Positions 33,100-40,860 of a stretch of 64,000 nucleotides of DNA are shown here, one piece after another (position 1 is the first letter of the stretch; each line of letters opens with the position of its first letter). The translations under genes and the position numbers were made by a program. The stretch spans positions 248,001 through 312,000 of the forward strand of contig CAWHMD010000004.1 of the NCBI GenBank assembly GCA_963830385.1, written 5' to 3'. The notes under the pieces are model-generated. The model was not told where the DNA came from. It saw nothing but the letters and a program-made list of their open reading frames with translations, and did not search any database. The stretch is from Bog-532 sp963830385. GTDB taxonomy: Bacteria > Actinomycetota > Actinomycetes > Streptosporangiales > Streptosporangiaceae.

Positions 33100-33834
33100 C
33101 TAGCGGGTGGCGGGACGCCGCGTTGCGGAACGGCGGGCTGGGGCCCGGCCAGGAACTCGCTTGGACTGACCCGCGGCCGGCCCATCAGCGGACTTGGCGG
33201 GCTGCCAAGGGCCGCCGGTCATCAGCCGCCGGGTGTATTCGAGTACGGCATCAATGATCTTGTTGGCCTGCGGCCGGGTCCGGGCCGCCGCCACCTCCCG
33301 AGCACCCTCGCCGGTGAGTGAGGTCAGGATCGTGGCGTACAGCCGGTCCAGCGATGTGTCGGACAGCTTGAGCAGGGTGTCGTTCTGGCCGATCCACTCC
33401 CGGCTGCGGCGGCGGCGCATCAGCTCGAAGCCGGGCGGCCCGTCACCCGCGTTGAACAGCACGGACAGGTCCCGCCGTTCCCAGGCGCCTCTGAGATAGC
33501 CGCGGGCGCCGGCCGAGAAGAGCTCGCAGGGGTCGGTCACCCCAGCTTGCCGGGCCTGAGCCACCGCCGCACTGGCCGACGCCTCCTGGGCCTGCGTGTA
33601 CTCCTGCCAGAGGGCGATGAACAGCTCGCTCTTGCCGCCGAAGTGGTGATACAGGCTGCCCACGCTGGATCCGGCCCGCTCCACCACGTCGGCGATGCTG
33701 GCCCCGGCGAAGCCCTCCTCGGTGAAGACCTCGTGGGCCGCGTCCAGCAAGGCCCGCTGGGTCTCGGCGGTCCGGGCCCACTGCCAGGAACCCGCGGCCG
33801 CCTTGCCGCGCGGTCGTGGTGAGGTTGCTGCCAC
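33100..33834 (-). CDS. TetR regulator, paralogue A
   Basis: A 244-residue TetR protein with HTH region TAETQRALLDAAHEVFTEEGFAGASIADVVERAGSSVGSLYHHFGGKSELF. It is a close paralogue of the TetR encoded at 36808-37509; shared stretches include GSSVGSLYHHFGGKSELF and a C-terminal TRRLMTGGPW. The Arg/Ala-rich tail is extra. ATG 33834. It diverges from an SDR gene and most likely acts on the double AGAA-N5-TTCY site at 33991-34016. The paralogue pair flanks a lipid-type gene cluster. Confidence 0.92.
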   Translation of the reverse strand: MAATSPRPRGKAAAGSWQWARTAETQRALLDAAHEVFTEEGFAGASIADVVERAGSSVGSLYHHFGGKSELFIALWQEYTQAQEASASAAVAQARQAGVTDPCELFSAGARGYLRGAWERRDLSVLFNAGDGPPGFELMRRRRSREWIGQNDTLLKLSDTSLDRLYATILTSLTGEGAREVAAARTRPQANKIIDAVLEYTRRLMTGGPWQPAKSADGPAAGQSKRVPGRAPARRSATRRPATR

Positions 33835-33990
33835 GGAATCCGCCTCCCGGGGTGGCGGGCCGCCCCGGCTGTTCCGGAACGAGATTCTAGGAGTCTAACT
33901 GCACTCGGCCCACTGACCAGCATGCTTGCCCGGCAGTCGGCGGCTGACGTCTCAGGGCCGCTATCTCTTGACACCGGCAATCAGGCTCCT

Positions 33991-34016
33991 AGAAGCTAAT
34001 TCCAGAAGGAGATTCC
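33991..34016. promoter_or_regulatory. Double TetR-type operator (AGAA-N5-TTCC twice)
   Basis: Two AGAA-N5-TTCC units follow each other with a 13-bp period (33991-34003, 34004-34016) in the gap between TetR paralogue A and the SDR gene. The 17-mer AGAAGCTAATTCCAGAA here is found again, on the opposite strand, at 36707-36723 by the other TetR paralogue. Confidence 0.72.
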
Positions 34017-34049
34017 AATAATTGCCGGGCACGGGTTGCCGTGGCGCCC

Positions 34050-34154
34050 GCCCGAGTGGCGGGTAACCGGCCGCGTGGCTGGGGTGCCCGGCCGCGTTGC
34101 CGGGTAACCCGCCCGCGTAGCTGGGTAACCCGGCCCGCGTGGTCGGGGAAAGGA
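34050..34154. repeat. 21-bp tandem repeat, about five units
   Basis: Units close to CCGCGTGGCTGGGTAACCCGG repeat about five times with an exact 21-base period in the middle (34071, 34092, 34113), more diverged at both ends. The array lies between the double operator and the SDR start. 21 bp is two helical turns, so each unit presents the same DNA face. No gene is encoded. Confidence 0.78.
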
Positions 34155-34168
34155 GCTGGTGAGCTGCT

Positions 34169-35053
34169 ATGACGCGACTGAGCGGCCGGGTGGTCATCGT
34201 GACCGGCGCGGGCCGGGGGATCGGCCGCTCGGTGGCCAAGCTGCTGGCCAGCGAGGGCGCCTCGGTGGTGGTCAACGACCTCGGCGTGGCGCTGGACGGC
34301 TCCGGGAACGACATCGGGCCCGCCCACGACACGGTGGCCGAGATCGGCGAGGCGGGCGGCAAGGCCATCGCCAACGGCGCCGACATCTCCGACCACGCCG
34401 CCGCCGAGGACCTGATCAAGACCGCGATCGAGGAGTTCGGGCGGCTGGACGTGCTGGTCAACGTGGCCGGCATTCTGCGGGACCGGATGATCTTCAACAT
34501 GACCGAGCAGGAGTGGGACGACGTCATCCGGGTGCACATGAAGGGGACGTTCAACACCACCAAGTTCGCGGCCTCGCACTGGCGGTCGCTGGGCGACGAG
34601 ACCGCGCAGAACCGGATCATCAACTTCACCTCGGTGTCCGGCCTGCACGGCGCGCCCGGGCAGCCCAACTACGCGGCGGCCAAGATGGGCATCGTCGGGC
34701 TGACCTACTCCTCGGCCCGCTCGCTGGCCAAGTACGGCGTCACCGTGAACGCGATCTCGCCCGGCGCGGCCACCCGGATGACCGATTCGGTGCCCACCGG
34801 CCAACGCCGCGTCCAGGTCAAGTCCGACGACGAGCGGTCCCCAGACAACGCGGTCCCGATCGTCGCCTACCTGGCCTCGGAAGCCTCCAACTGGATCACC
34901 GGCCGGATAATTCACTCCAGCGGATACGAGGTGTCGCTGTACAGCAACCCCGAGCCGATCGTCCGGCTCATCAACACCGGCCCCTGGGACGCCGCCTCGC
35001 TGGCCGCCCAGGTGGAGCGGTCGTTCGGGCCGCTGCTCGGCCGCAAGCCCTGA
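34169..35053 (+). CDS. SDR oxidoreductase, hydroxyacyl-CoA-dehydrogenase-like
   Basis: A 294-residue SDR with VIVTGAGRGIGRSVAKLLASEGASVVVNDLGVALDGSG, LVNVAGILRDRMIFNMTEQEWDDVIRVHMKGTFNTTKFAASHWR, INFTSVSGLHGAPGQPNYAAAKMG and NAISPGAATRMT. The NDLGVxxDG and RDRMIFNMTE motifs are those of the HSD17B4/(3R)-hydroxyacyl-CoA dehydrogenase type used in fatty acid or steroid side-chain oxidation. ATG 34169 follows AAAGGAG. It heads a cluster with the convergent thiolase/DUF35 pair and has its own TetR and tandem-repeat leader. Confidence 0.9.
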   Translation: MTRLSGRVVIVTGAGRGIGRSVAKLLASEGASVVVNDLGVALDGSGNDIGPAHDTVAEIGEAGGKAIANGADISDHAAAEDLIKTAIEEFGRLDVLVNVAGILRDRMIFNMTEQEWDDVIRVHMKGTFNTTKFAASHWRSLGDETAQNRIINFTSVSGLHGAPGQPNYAAAKMGIVGLTYSSARSLAKYGVTVNAISPGAATRMTDSVPTGQRRVQVKSDDERSPDNAVPIVAYLASEASNWITGRIIHSSGYEVSLYSNPEPIVRLINTGPWDAASLAAQVERSFGPLLGRKP

Positions 35054-35083
35054 TCCCGGCCCGGCTGGGTCAGCTCGCGGCCC

Positions 35084-36232
35084 CTACCGCGGGTGCCGGC
35101 CGAGGACCAGGACGCCCGCGGTGGCGAACATCCCGCCGTTGCCGAGGACCACGCTGATCTGCGGCTCACCGACCTGGGCGGCGGCCTCGCCGCGGATCTG
35201 GCGGACGCCCTCCTGGATGGCGAACATGCCGTACATTCCGGTGTGGGTGTAGGAGAGGCCGCCGCCGTTGGTGTTCAGCGGCAGCGGCCCGCCCGGCTCG
35301 GTGTTGCCGTCGGCGATGAACGCCCCGGCCTCACCCTTGCCCACGAAGCCCAGCGCCTCCAGCCCGTAGATCGGCACGTGCGCGAAAGCGTCGTAGATCA
35401 TCAGGTGGTCGACGTCGGAGGGGCCGATGCCCGCCTCGGCGAAAGCGCCTTCACCGGCCAGGCGGAACGCCTGCGACTCGGTGAAGTCGGCCATCTGCGA
35501 GATCATCGGCGTCTCCGAGCGCTCGCCGGTGCCGAGGATGTGCACCGGCGGCTTGGGGAAGTCCGCCGCCCGGTCGGCCGACGTGACCACCAGCGCGCCG
35601 CCCCCGTCGGTCACCAGGCAGCACTCCAGCAGGTGGAACGGGTAGGCGACCATCCGCGAGGCCAGCACGTCCTCGACCGTGATCGGGTCGCGGAACGCCG
35701 CCCGCGGGTTCTTGGCGGCCCACTGCCGCTGGGCCACCGCCACGTAGGCCAGCTGCTCGTGAGTCAGCCCGTAGTCCTTCATGTACCGCAGCGCCGGGAT
35801 GGTGAAGGTGGTGGTCGGCCCGAACGTGCCGTACGGGGCCTCGAACTGGCCGGGCGGGGACGAGGGGGCGGTGCGGTACGGCGCCGCGCCGACCCGGGAC
35901 CGGCCCGACTCGCCGTGCGTGATCAGGATCGTCTTGGCGTACCCGGCCCGGATAGCGGCGACCGCGTGCCGGACGTGCAGCAGGAACGAGGTGCCACCCA
36001 CCCCGGTGCCGTCGATCCAGTCCGGCATGATGCCGAGCGCGTGCGCGACCTGCACCGGGCCGGGGGCGGCGACGGTGGCGATGCCGTCGATGTCGCGCAG
36101 GGTCAGGCCCGCGTCGGCCACCGCGTTGAGCGCACCCTCGATGTGCAGCTCCAGCGTGGACTGATCGGGCAGCTTGCCGAGCTTGGCGGTCTCGGCCGCG
36201 CCCGCGATGATGACGCCGGTCTCGCTGCTCAT
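35084..36232 (-). CDS. Ltp2-like thiolase-fold protein (lipid-transfer protein)
   Basis: A 382-residue thiolase-superfamily protein (TGVIIAGAAETAKLGKLPDQSTLELHIEGALNAVADAGL). The usual nucleophile-cysteine segment is replaced by GTGVGGTSFLLHVRHAV. Conserved C-terminal parts are MIYDAFAHVPIYGLEALGFVGKGE and NTNGGGLSYTHTGMYGMFAIQEGVRQIRG. Loss of the cysteine with tyrosines near the cleft is what is known of Ltp2-type retro-aldolases, which need a DUF35 partner. Here the DUF35 gene lies directly upstream and overlaps by ATGA (36229-36232). A role in acyl-CoA or steroid side-chain cleavage is likely. Confidence 0.85.
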   Translation of the reverse strand: MSSETGVIIAGAAETAKLGKLPDQSTLELHIEGALNAVADAGLTLRDIDGIATVAAPGPVQVAHALGIMPDWIDGTGVGGTSFLLHVRHAVAAIRAGYAKTILITHGESGRSRVGAAPYRTAPSSPPGQFEAPYGTFGPTTTFTIPALRYMKDYGLTHEQLAYVAVAQRQWAAKNPRAAFRDPITVEDVLASRMVAYPFHLLECCLVTDGGGALVVTSADRAADFPKPPVHILGTGERSETPMISQMADFTESQAFRLAGEGAFAEAGIGPSDVDHLMIYDAFAHVPIYGLEALGFVGKGEAGAFIADGNTEPGGPLPLNTNGGGLSYTHTGMYGMFAIQEGVRQIRGEAAAQVGEPQISVVLGNGGMFATAGVLVLGRHPR

Positions 36233-36675
36233 CGGGTGGCCTCCGTGGTGGCGGCGCCTTCGGCGGGCTTGAGCCCTGCTGGTTTGAACTGGGGGAGCAT
36301 GACGTCGCCGCGCGGCTCGAACGTGACCTCGAGCGGCATGTCCAGCACCAGCGCCTCCGGGGTGGCGGGCAGCCCGGTCAGGTTCGTCATCATCCGCGGC
36401 CCCTCCTCGAGCTGGACCACCGCGATCGCGTAGGGGCCGTCGTCGGCGAAACCGGGAGCCGGCCGGTGGTTGATGACGTACGAATAGAGCGTGGCCCGGC
36501 CGCTGGCGGTGAACCACTCGACGTTCCTCGAGCCGCAGGCCGGGCATACCGAACGCGGGTAGAAATAGGGCTTCCCGCAGTCGGTGCACCGCTGGAGGCG
36601 CAGCTCACCCGCGGCACAGCCGTCCCAGAACGGCCGCGTCTCCGGTGTCGGCACCGGAACCGCCTTGTCCGCCAT
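36229..36675 (-). CDS. Zinc-ribbon OB-fold (DUF35) partner of thiolase
   Basis: A roughly 148-residue DUF35 protein: ETRPFWDGCAAGELRLQRCTDCGKPYFYPRSVCPACGS (rubredoxin-like zinc ribbon with CxxC twice), then an OB fold (GRATLYSYVINHRPAPGFADDGPYAIAVVQLEEGPRMMTNLTG). Such proteins form complexes with thiolase-like or Ltp2-like subunits and help bind acyl-CoA. Start is taken at ATG 36675 (MADKAVPVPTPE); ATG 36693 is possible but almost touches the operator. It leads the two-gene operon with the thiolase. Confidence 0.87.
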   Translation of the reverse strand: MADKAVPVPTPETRPFWDGCAAGELRLQRCTDCGKPYFYPRSVCPACGSRNVEWFTASGRATLYSYVINHRPAPGFADDGPYAIAVVQLEEGPRMMTNLTGLPATPEALVLDMPLEVTFEPRGDVMLPQFKPAGLKPAEGAATTEATR

Positions 36676-36697
36676 GCTGTCACCCCAGACCATTATC

Positions 36698-36723
36698 AGA
36701 ATTAGTTTCTGGAATTAGCTTCT
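36698..36723. promoter_or_regulatory. Double TetR-type operator near the DUF35/TetR promoters
   Basis: AGAA-N5-TTCT (36698-36710) is followed directly by GGAA-N5-TTCT (36711-36723), again with a 13-bp period. The outer bases TCAGAA and TTCTGA (36696-36725) are exactly inverted. The second unit is the reverse complement of the first unit of the site at 33991. Confidence 0.75.
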
Positions 36724-36807
36724 GATCTGGGACTGGTCGCTGTCAAGGGCGGCATACCGGAGCGTAGTCAGGAAGGATGGGCACCGACCAGCGAATCGAG
36801 CGGGACG

Positions 36808-37509
36808 GTGACGGCCATGCCCAGGCAGCTCAGGAGCGGTGCGGTGACGGCCTGGCAGTGGAGCCGGACCGCGCAGACCCAGCGTGCGCTGCTCGACGCC
36901 GCCCGCCAGGTGTTCACCGAGCGCGGCTTCTCCGAGTCCTCCATCGCCGAGATCGTGGACCGGGCCGGGTCCAGCGTCGGCAGCCTCTACCACCACTTCG
37001 GCGGCAAGAGCGAGCTGTTCATCGCGCTCTGGCAGGAGCACCAGCTCGCGCACGAGGAGGCGGCCAGCCAGGCGGTGGCGGCGGCCAGGAAGCAGGGCGT
37101 CACCGACCCCGGGCAGCTGTTCGAGGCCGGCGCCCGGGCGTTCATGAACGGCGCCTGGCAGCGCCGCGACCTGACGTTGCTGTTCGCCTCGGGCGACGCC
37201 CCGGCCGGCTTCGAGGTCATGCGGCGCAGCCGGAACCGCGAATGGATCGGCCAGAACGACTCGCTGCTGCAGCTGACCGACATCCCGGCCGACCGGGTCT
37301 ACGCGGCCATCCTCACCTCCCTGATCGGCGAGGGCGCCTACGAGGTGGCCGCCGCCCGCAGCCGCCGCCAGGCCGAGGCCATCATCGACGCGGTCGCCGA
37401 ATACGCCCGCCGCCTGATGACCGGCGGCCCCTGGCGCGCGGGCGCGGGCGCGGACAAGCGGCCTGGCCGGCCAGCGTTACCCGCCAGCCGGCCAGACCCT
37501 CTCGCCTGA
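36808..37509 (+). CDS. TetR regulator, paralogue B
   Basis: A 233-residue TetR protein with TAQTQRALLDAARQVFTERGFSESSIAEIVDRAGSSVGSLYHHFGGKSELFIALWQEHQ. Identity to the regulator at 33100-33834 extends over the whole length, including the ligand domain (SREWIGQND-type stretch and RRLMTGGPW), so the pair arose by duplication. GTG 36808; an internal ATG three codons later is an alternative. Divergent from the DUF35/thiolase operon across the double operator at 36698-36723, which it likely binds. Confidence 0.92.
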   Translation: MTAMPRQLRSGAVTAWQWSRTAQTQRALLDAARQVFTERGFSESSIAEIVDRAGSSVGSLYHHFGGKSELFIALWQEHQLAHEEAASQAVAAARKQGVTDPGQLFEAGARAFMNGAWQRRDLTLLFASGDAPAGFEVMRRSRNREWIGQNDSLLQLTDIPADRVYAAILTSLIGEGAYEVAAARSRRQAEAIIDAVAEYARRLMTGGPWRAGAGADKRPGRPALPASRPDPLA

Positions 37510-37512
37510 AGG

Positions 37513-38154
37513 TCAGGACGTTAGCTGAACTCCGGTGCTGTAAACCGAGCCCGTTTCCGGTACGAATCCAACGAAGCCGGGACCGGGGCCGTCGTCACCA
37601 TCGAGGACGTACCTTGTTCCGTCGACTTCTATCCGGTACCGGTTGGTGCCATTTCGCAGCGGCGCGGAAAGGATCGGGAAAATCTCCGTGCCATTCATCG
37701 GCAGTTTAAAGTAGCTCGCCGAGGCGACGTCCTTGTAGTTGCAGCCGAAGGCGCCGCAGACCTTCGTCTGCAGGGCAATCCGCACATGATCGCCACAGCC
37801 CACCTCCCTGGTGCTGATCTGGACCGCGGCTTCGGCGTGTTCCTTCCCGCTGGCGTCCGTGACGACTTGCGGATTGAAAAAGCCCACCCCAATGCTCTGC
37901 AACGCCACCGAGCACACGATCCTGCCCCCACTGTCCTTGAAGGACGGCGCGGGCAGGGGTGCCACTCCGGAGACGGTGGACGCCCGGCTGCTGGTGTGGC
38001 CAGGTGTCGCCGGGGCGTTCTGCGCGGCCATCGCCGGCCCGGCCGAGAGCAGGCCACCGCCAATGAGGGCCGCTGAAACAACAGCAGCCCGCGACCGGGT
38101 GGTATTCTGTCGCCCGCCGCTTTTGCGGCACGATTCTGTGGCGTTTTTGCGCAT
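37513..38154 (-). CDS. Secreted hypothetical protein
   Basis: A 213-residue protein with a long basic N-terminus, a hydrophobic helix and a signal-peptidase site near residue 43 (AGPAMA before AQNAP). The mature part has four cysteines (IVCSV, VGCGDH, KVCGAFGCNYKD), probably two disulfides, and looks beta-rich. I do not recognise a family. ATG 38154 follows GAGGGGACT. It converges on TetR paralogue B with almost no gap. Confidence 0.72.
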   Translation of the reverse strand: MRKNATESCRKSGGRQNTTRSRAAVVSAALIGGGLLSAGPAMAAQNAPATPGHTSSRASTVSGVAPLPAPSFKDSGGRIVCSVALQSIGVGFFNPQVVTDASGKEHAEAAVQISTREVGCGDHVRIALQTKVCGAFGCNYKDVASASYFKLPMNGTEIFPILSAPLRNGTNRYRIEVDGTRYVLDGDDGPGPGFVGFVPETGSVYSTGVQLTS

Positions 38155-38251
38155 GGTCGAGTCCCCTCAGTTCACGTTTTTGGCCTGATGAAATTCCTCA
38201 TCTGCAGATGACTCAATTACGAGGGGGATGACCGAAATGGTTCACACCGGA

Positions 38252-39230
38252 TTACAAAAATCCGTGCTGGCGCCAGACTTCTTCGGCGCGGGGGTGCAGC
38301 GGCACGTCCATCGGGGTGACGGGCGAGTCGCGGACCATCCGCTCCAGCGGCAGCGGCGGCTGCTGGACGCCGCCGATGTCCCAGACGATCGAGTCCCCGG
38401 CGGGCGATCAGGGCCTGGCAGAACAGCTCGACCAACTGGTCGGCGGTGTCGGGGCGGCAGTAGAGGGGCCAGCCGCCGTAGTCCAGAGCCGGGACATCGG
38501 CCGGGAGCGAGGGATAACGGGCCTGCTCGATCACCGCCCGGCGGAAACCCTGGCTGGTCAGCGCGTCCAGCTGCCCGGGGCTGAGCGGGAGCAGCCGGGC
38601 CCCGGCCGCCGTTACCTGGTCCGCCCACATCACGACGCCTTCGTCGAAGATCGCGTCGAGCTCACCGTCCCGCAGCCGGCCGATGCGGGACGGGTGGTTC
38701 GGCATCGGCTGGTCATAACTGATCTCGCCACCCCAGCTGGTGAGGTCGGCCAGGCTGAAGCCGTGCGACTTCAGCACCACGTCCACCATCAGCGGCGTGC
38801 AGGCGTCGATCGAGCCGCGGACCGACACCCGCAGCGGGTACTTGGCCGCGGCGATGTCGTCCAGGCTGGTGAACCCGAGCCGGTCGGCGACCGCGAAGGC
38901 CAGCCGGTCGTCGTGCGGCAGCACCGCGATCGTGGCCACCTCGCGCGGACGGTCGTACAGGCCGACCCCGCGGTAGGCCATCGTCAGCATGGCCGATGGA
39001 TTGACGGTCGAGGCGTCGATCCGGCGCTCATGCACCGCGTCGATGGTGTCTGGGTGGTTGGCGCCGTAGAAGCTGAACCGCCCCGGTCCGCCATGACTCT
39101 CCATCACCACCGTCACCGCCCGGTGGGACCAGTCCGGGCTGAGCACGAGCTCGTGCGCCACGTCCAGGAACAGCAGCGGCCGCAGGTTGGTCGGGTCGAC
39201 CGGGGCTACCGGCCGGAACTCCTCGCCCAT
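38252..39230 (-). CDS. TAXI-type solute-binding protein, frameshifted near C-terminus
   Basis: A periplasmic-binding-like protein of the TRAP-associated TAXI type, without a visible signal peptide: RFSFYGANHPDTIDAVHERRIDASTVNPSAMLTMAYRGVG, then LRVSVRGSIDACTPLMVDVVLKSHGF and LRDGELDAIFDEGVVMWADQV. After LVELFCQALIARR an extra G in a G4 run (C4 at 38395-38398 on the plus strand) shifts the frame. The better C-terminus DSIVWDIGGVQQPPLPLERMVRDSPVTPMDVPLHPRAEEVW ends at 38252; unshifted, the frame runs to 38217 as Arg/Ala-rich sequence. ATG 39230 follows AGAGAGGA. No TRAP membrane genes are near, so transport is doubtful. Confidence 0.75.
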
Positions 39231-39265
39231 CGGTGTCCTCTCTGGTTGCCGGACCCCCTTGTACC

Positions 39266-40075
39266 TCAGCCGGCCGCCGAGCTGAACACCGGGAGGTAGC
39301 CGAGCTCCTGGCCGGTGGCCTTGGGGTGGTAGGACTCGCCGGTGGGCCAGGCCACCGAGTTCAGCCAGGAGGCCGAGCCGTCGCAGATCTCGTGCCCGGC
39401 GAACTGGGACCGGACGTCGGCGAAGGTGTCCCCGTGGCGCGTCGCGGCGGCCGCGACCGCGCTGTCCAGCTGGTCAGCGCCCTGGTTGAGCGCGGTCCGG
39501 TCGGCCGTGCTCAGCCCGATGCAGCCGCTGGACTTGGACAGGTCGTACAGGTCCGGATAGTCGAGCACGACGATCCTGGCGGCCGGGGCGTCCTGGCGGA
39601 TCGTCTGCAGCACGCTGTCCAGCTCGCCGGGCAGCGGGCCGGCCACCTAGGCCTCGGCGGCGGCGACGGCGCTTTCACACGAGCTGGTCGACTCCAGCAC
39701 GCAGGTCTCCATCACGCTGGCGAAGCCGACGTCGTTGCCGCCGATCGTGATGCTGACCAGCGTGGTGCCGGCGCTGAGGGCGGACACCTGGCTGCTGAGC
39801 ACGTCGCTGGTCGTCGCGCCGGCGCAGGCGACGAACGCGAACGAGGCCGGCGCGTTGGTGTCGGCCCACTGCTGCGGATAGGAGTTCGCGCTCCGGTCGC
39901 AGCTCCCGCTGGTGCCGTAGCTGCCGGCGCCGTCGCCGGAGGAATAGGAGTCACCCAGGGCGACGTAATGGACCCCGGACGCGGCCGACGCCTGAGCCGA
40001 CGCCGATACCGCGATCGCGGGCAGGGCGAGCATCGCCGCCAGCGGCACACCAAGCAGGACACGAGAAATACGCAC
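39266..40075 (-). pseudogene. Secreted SGNH hydrolase with in-frame amber stop
   Basis: A GDSL/SGNH esterase-lipase of about 269 residues if one TAG (39647-39649) is read through. The N-terminal half has a signal peptide (cleavage near SAQASA), VHYVALGDSYSSGDG with the catalytic serine, and ITIGGNDVGF (block III Asn). Right after the stop the same frame continues VAGPLPGELDSVLQTIR to GESYHPKATG with the catalytic histidine. GTG 40075 follows TTGGAG. The amber replaces a single codon in an otherwise normal gene, so nonsense mutation, base error or read-through are all possible. Confidence 0.8.
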
Positions 40076-40242
40076 GACACACTCCAACGGCCAAACAGCT
40101 GACGGGGCGAATGCGCGCGCTTTCCTTCACTAATTACCAAACATCATTATTACCGGCCCGTAAAGATACGCCGGGGTGAACTGGTGGTGACTCATTCCTA
40201 CCGTCGTGGCCTGCGGGGCTTTGCGGGGGATAGCGTCGGCTC

Positions 40243-40851
40243 GTGGAGCCAGTCACGCCGCCACGGCCCCGGGAAGACGTCCGGCCCCGAGCCGCGGTGA
40301 CGCTGCGGCCGATCTTCACCTACCTGATCATCTTCGACGCGCTGTCCGGCTTCCTGACCTGGTTGCTGCTGTTCCTGATCCTCAGCCTGAGCGGGCTGCC
40401 GGCCGCGTGGCAGACGATCAGCCTGCCGGCCGGCGCGGCCGCCGGGCTCTGGCTGTGGCTGCGGAACTCGATCGGGTTCACCGATCACGACGTGACGGTG
40501 ACGATGCTGCTCAGGCCCCAGCGCATCCCCTGGTCGCGAGTCGCGGGGGTGTACTTCTACGACATCACCGACGATGACGGGGACGAGGTGACCGGCCGGC
40601 GCCTCACCGTCCGCTACCACCGGGAAGCCGAACCGCCCGCCGAGCCGATGCCGACCGTCTTCGGGGAGTGGCGAGCCTGGAACCAACGGCACTTCCGCAG
40701 CCTGACCCTGCCGGTGCAGTTCCCGCCGCCGCTGACCGAGATCGGCTACGTCCCGCGCGAGCCGCGGACCAGGCTCGGCCGCCGCGGCAACCGGCAGCGT
40801 GCCGCCATCCGCGCCGAATTCGCCGCCCGCGGCTACACCCTCCCGGAGTAA
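40243..40851 (+). CDS. Two-TM protein with PH-like domain
   Basis: A 202-residue protein with two hydrophobic helices (about residues 24-50 and 58-76), followed by a cytosolic beta-rich part: FTDHDVTVTMLLRPQRIPWSRVAGVYFYDI, which resembles bacterial PH-like (YdbS/YdbT) domains. The tail is Arg-rich and ends GYTLPE. GTG 40243. Function unknown. It converges on the LacI gene with 9 nt between the stops. Confidence 0.72.
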   Translation: MEPVTPPRPREDVRPRAAVTLRPIFTYLIIFDALSGFLTWLLLFLILSLSGLPAAWQTISLPAGAAAGLWLWLRNSIGFTDHDVTVTMLLRPQRIPWSRVAGVYFYDITDDDGDEVTGRRLTVRYHREAEPPAEPMPTVFGEWRAWNQRHFRSLTLPVQFPPPLTEIGYVPREPRTRLGRRGNRQRAAIRAEFAARGYTLPE

Positions 40852-40860
40852 CCGCACGGC

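Noticed and set aside
38217..39230. Unshifted C-terminus of the TAXI-like protein ending at 38217
   Set aside because: The last 50 residues in this frame are Arg/Ala-rich noise, whereas the frame shifted at the G4 run gives a sensible binding-protein end.
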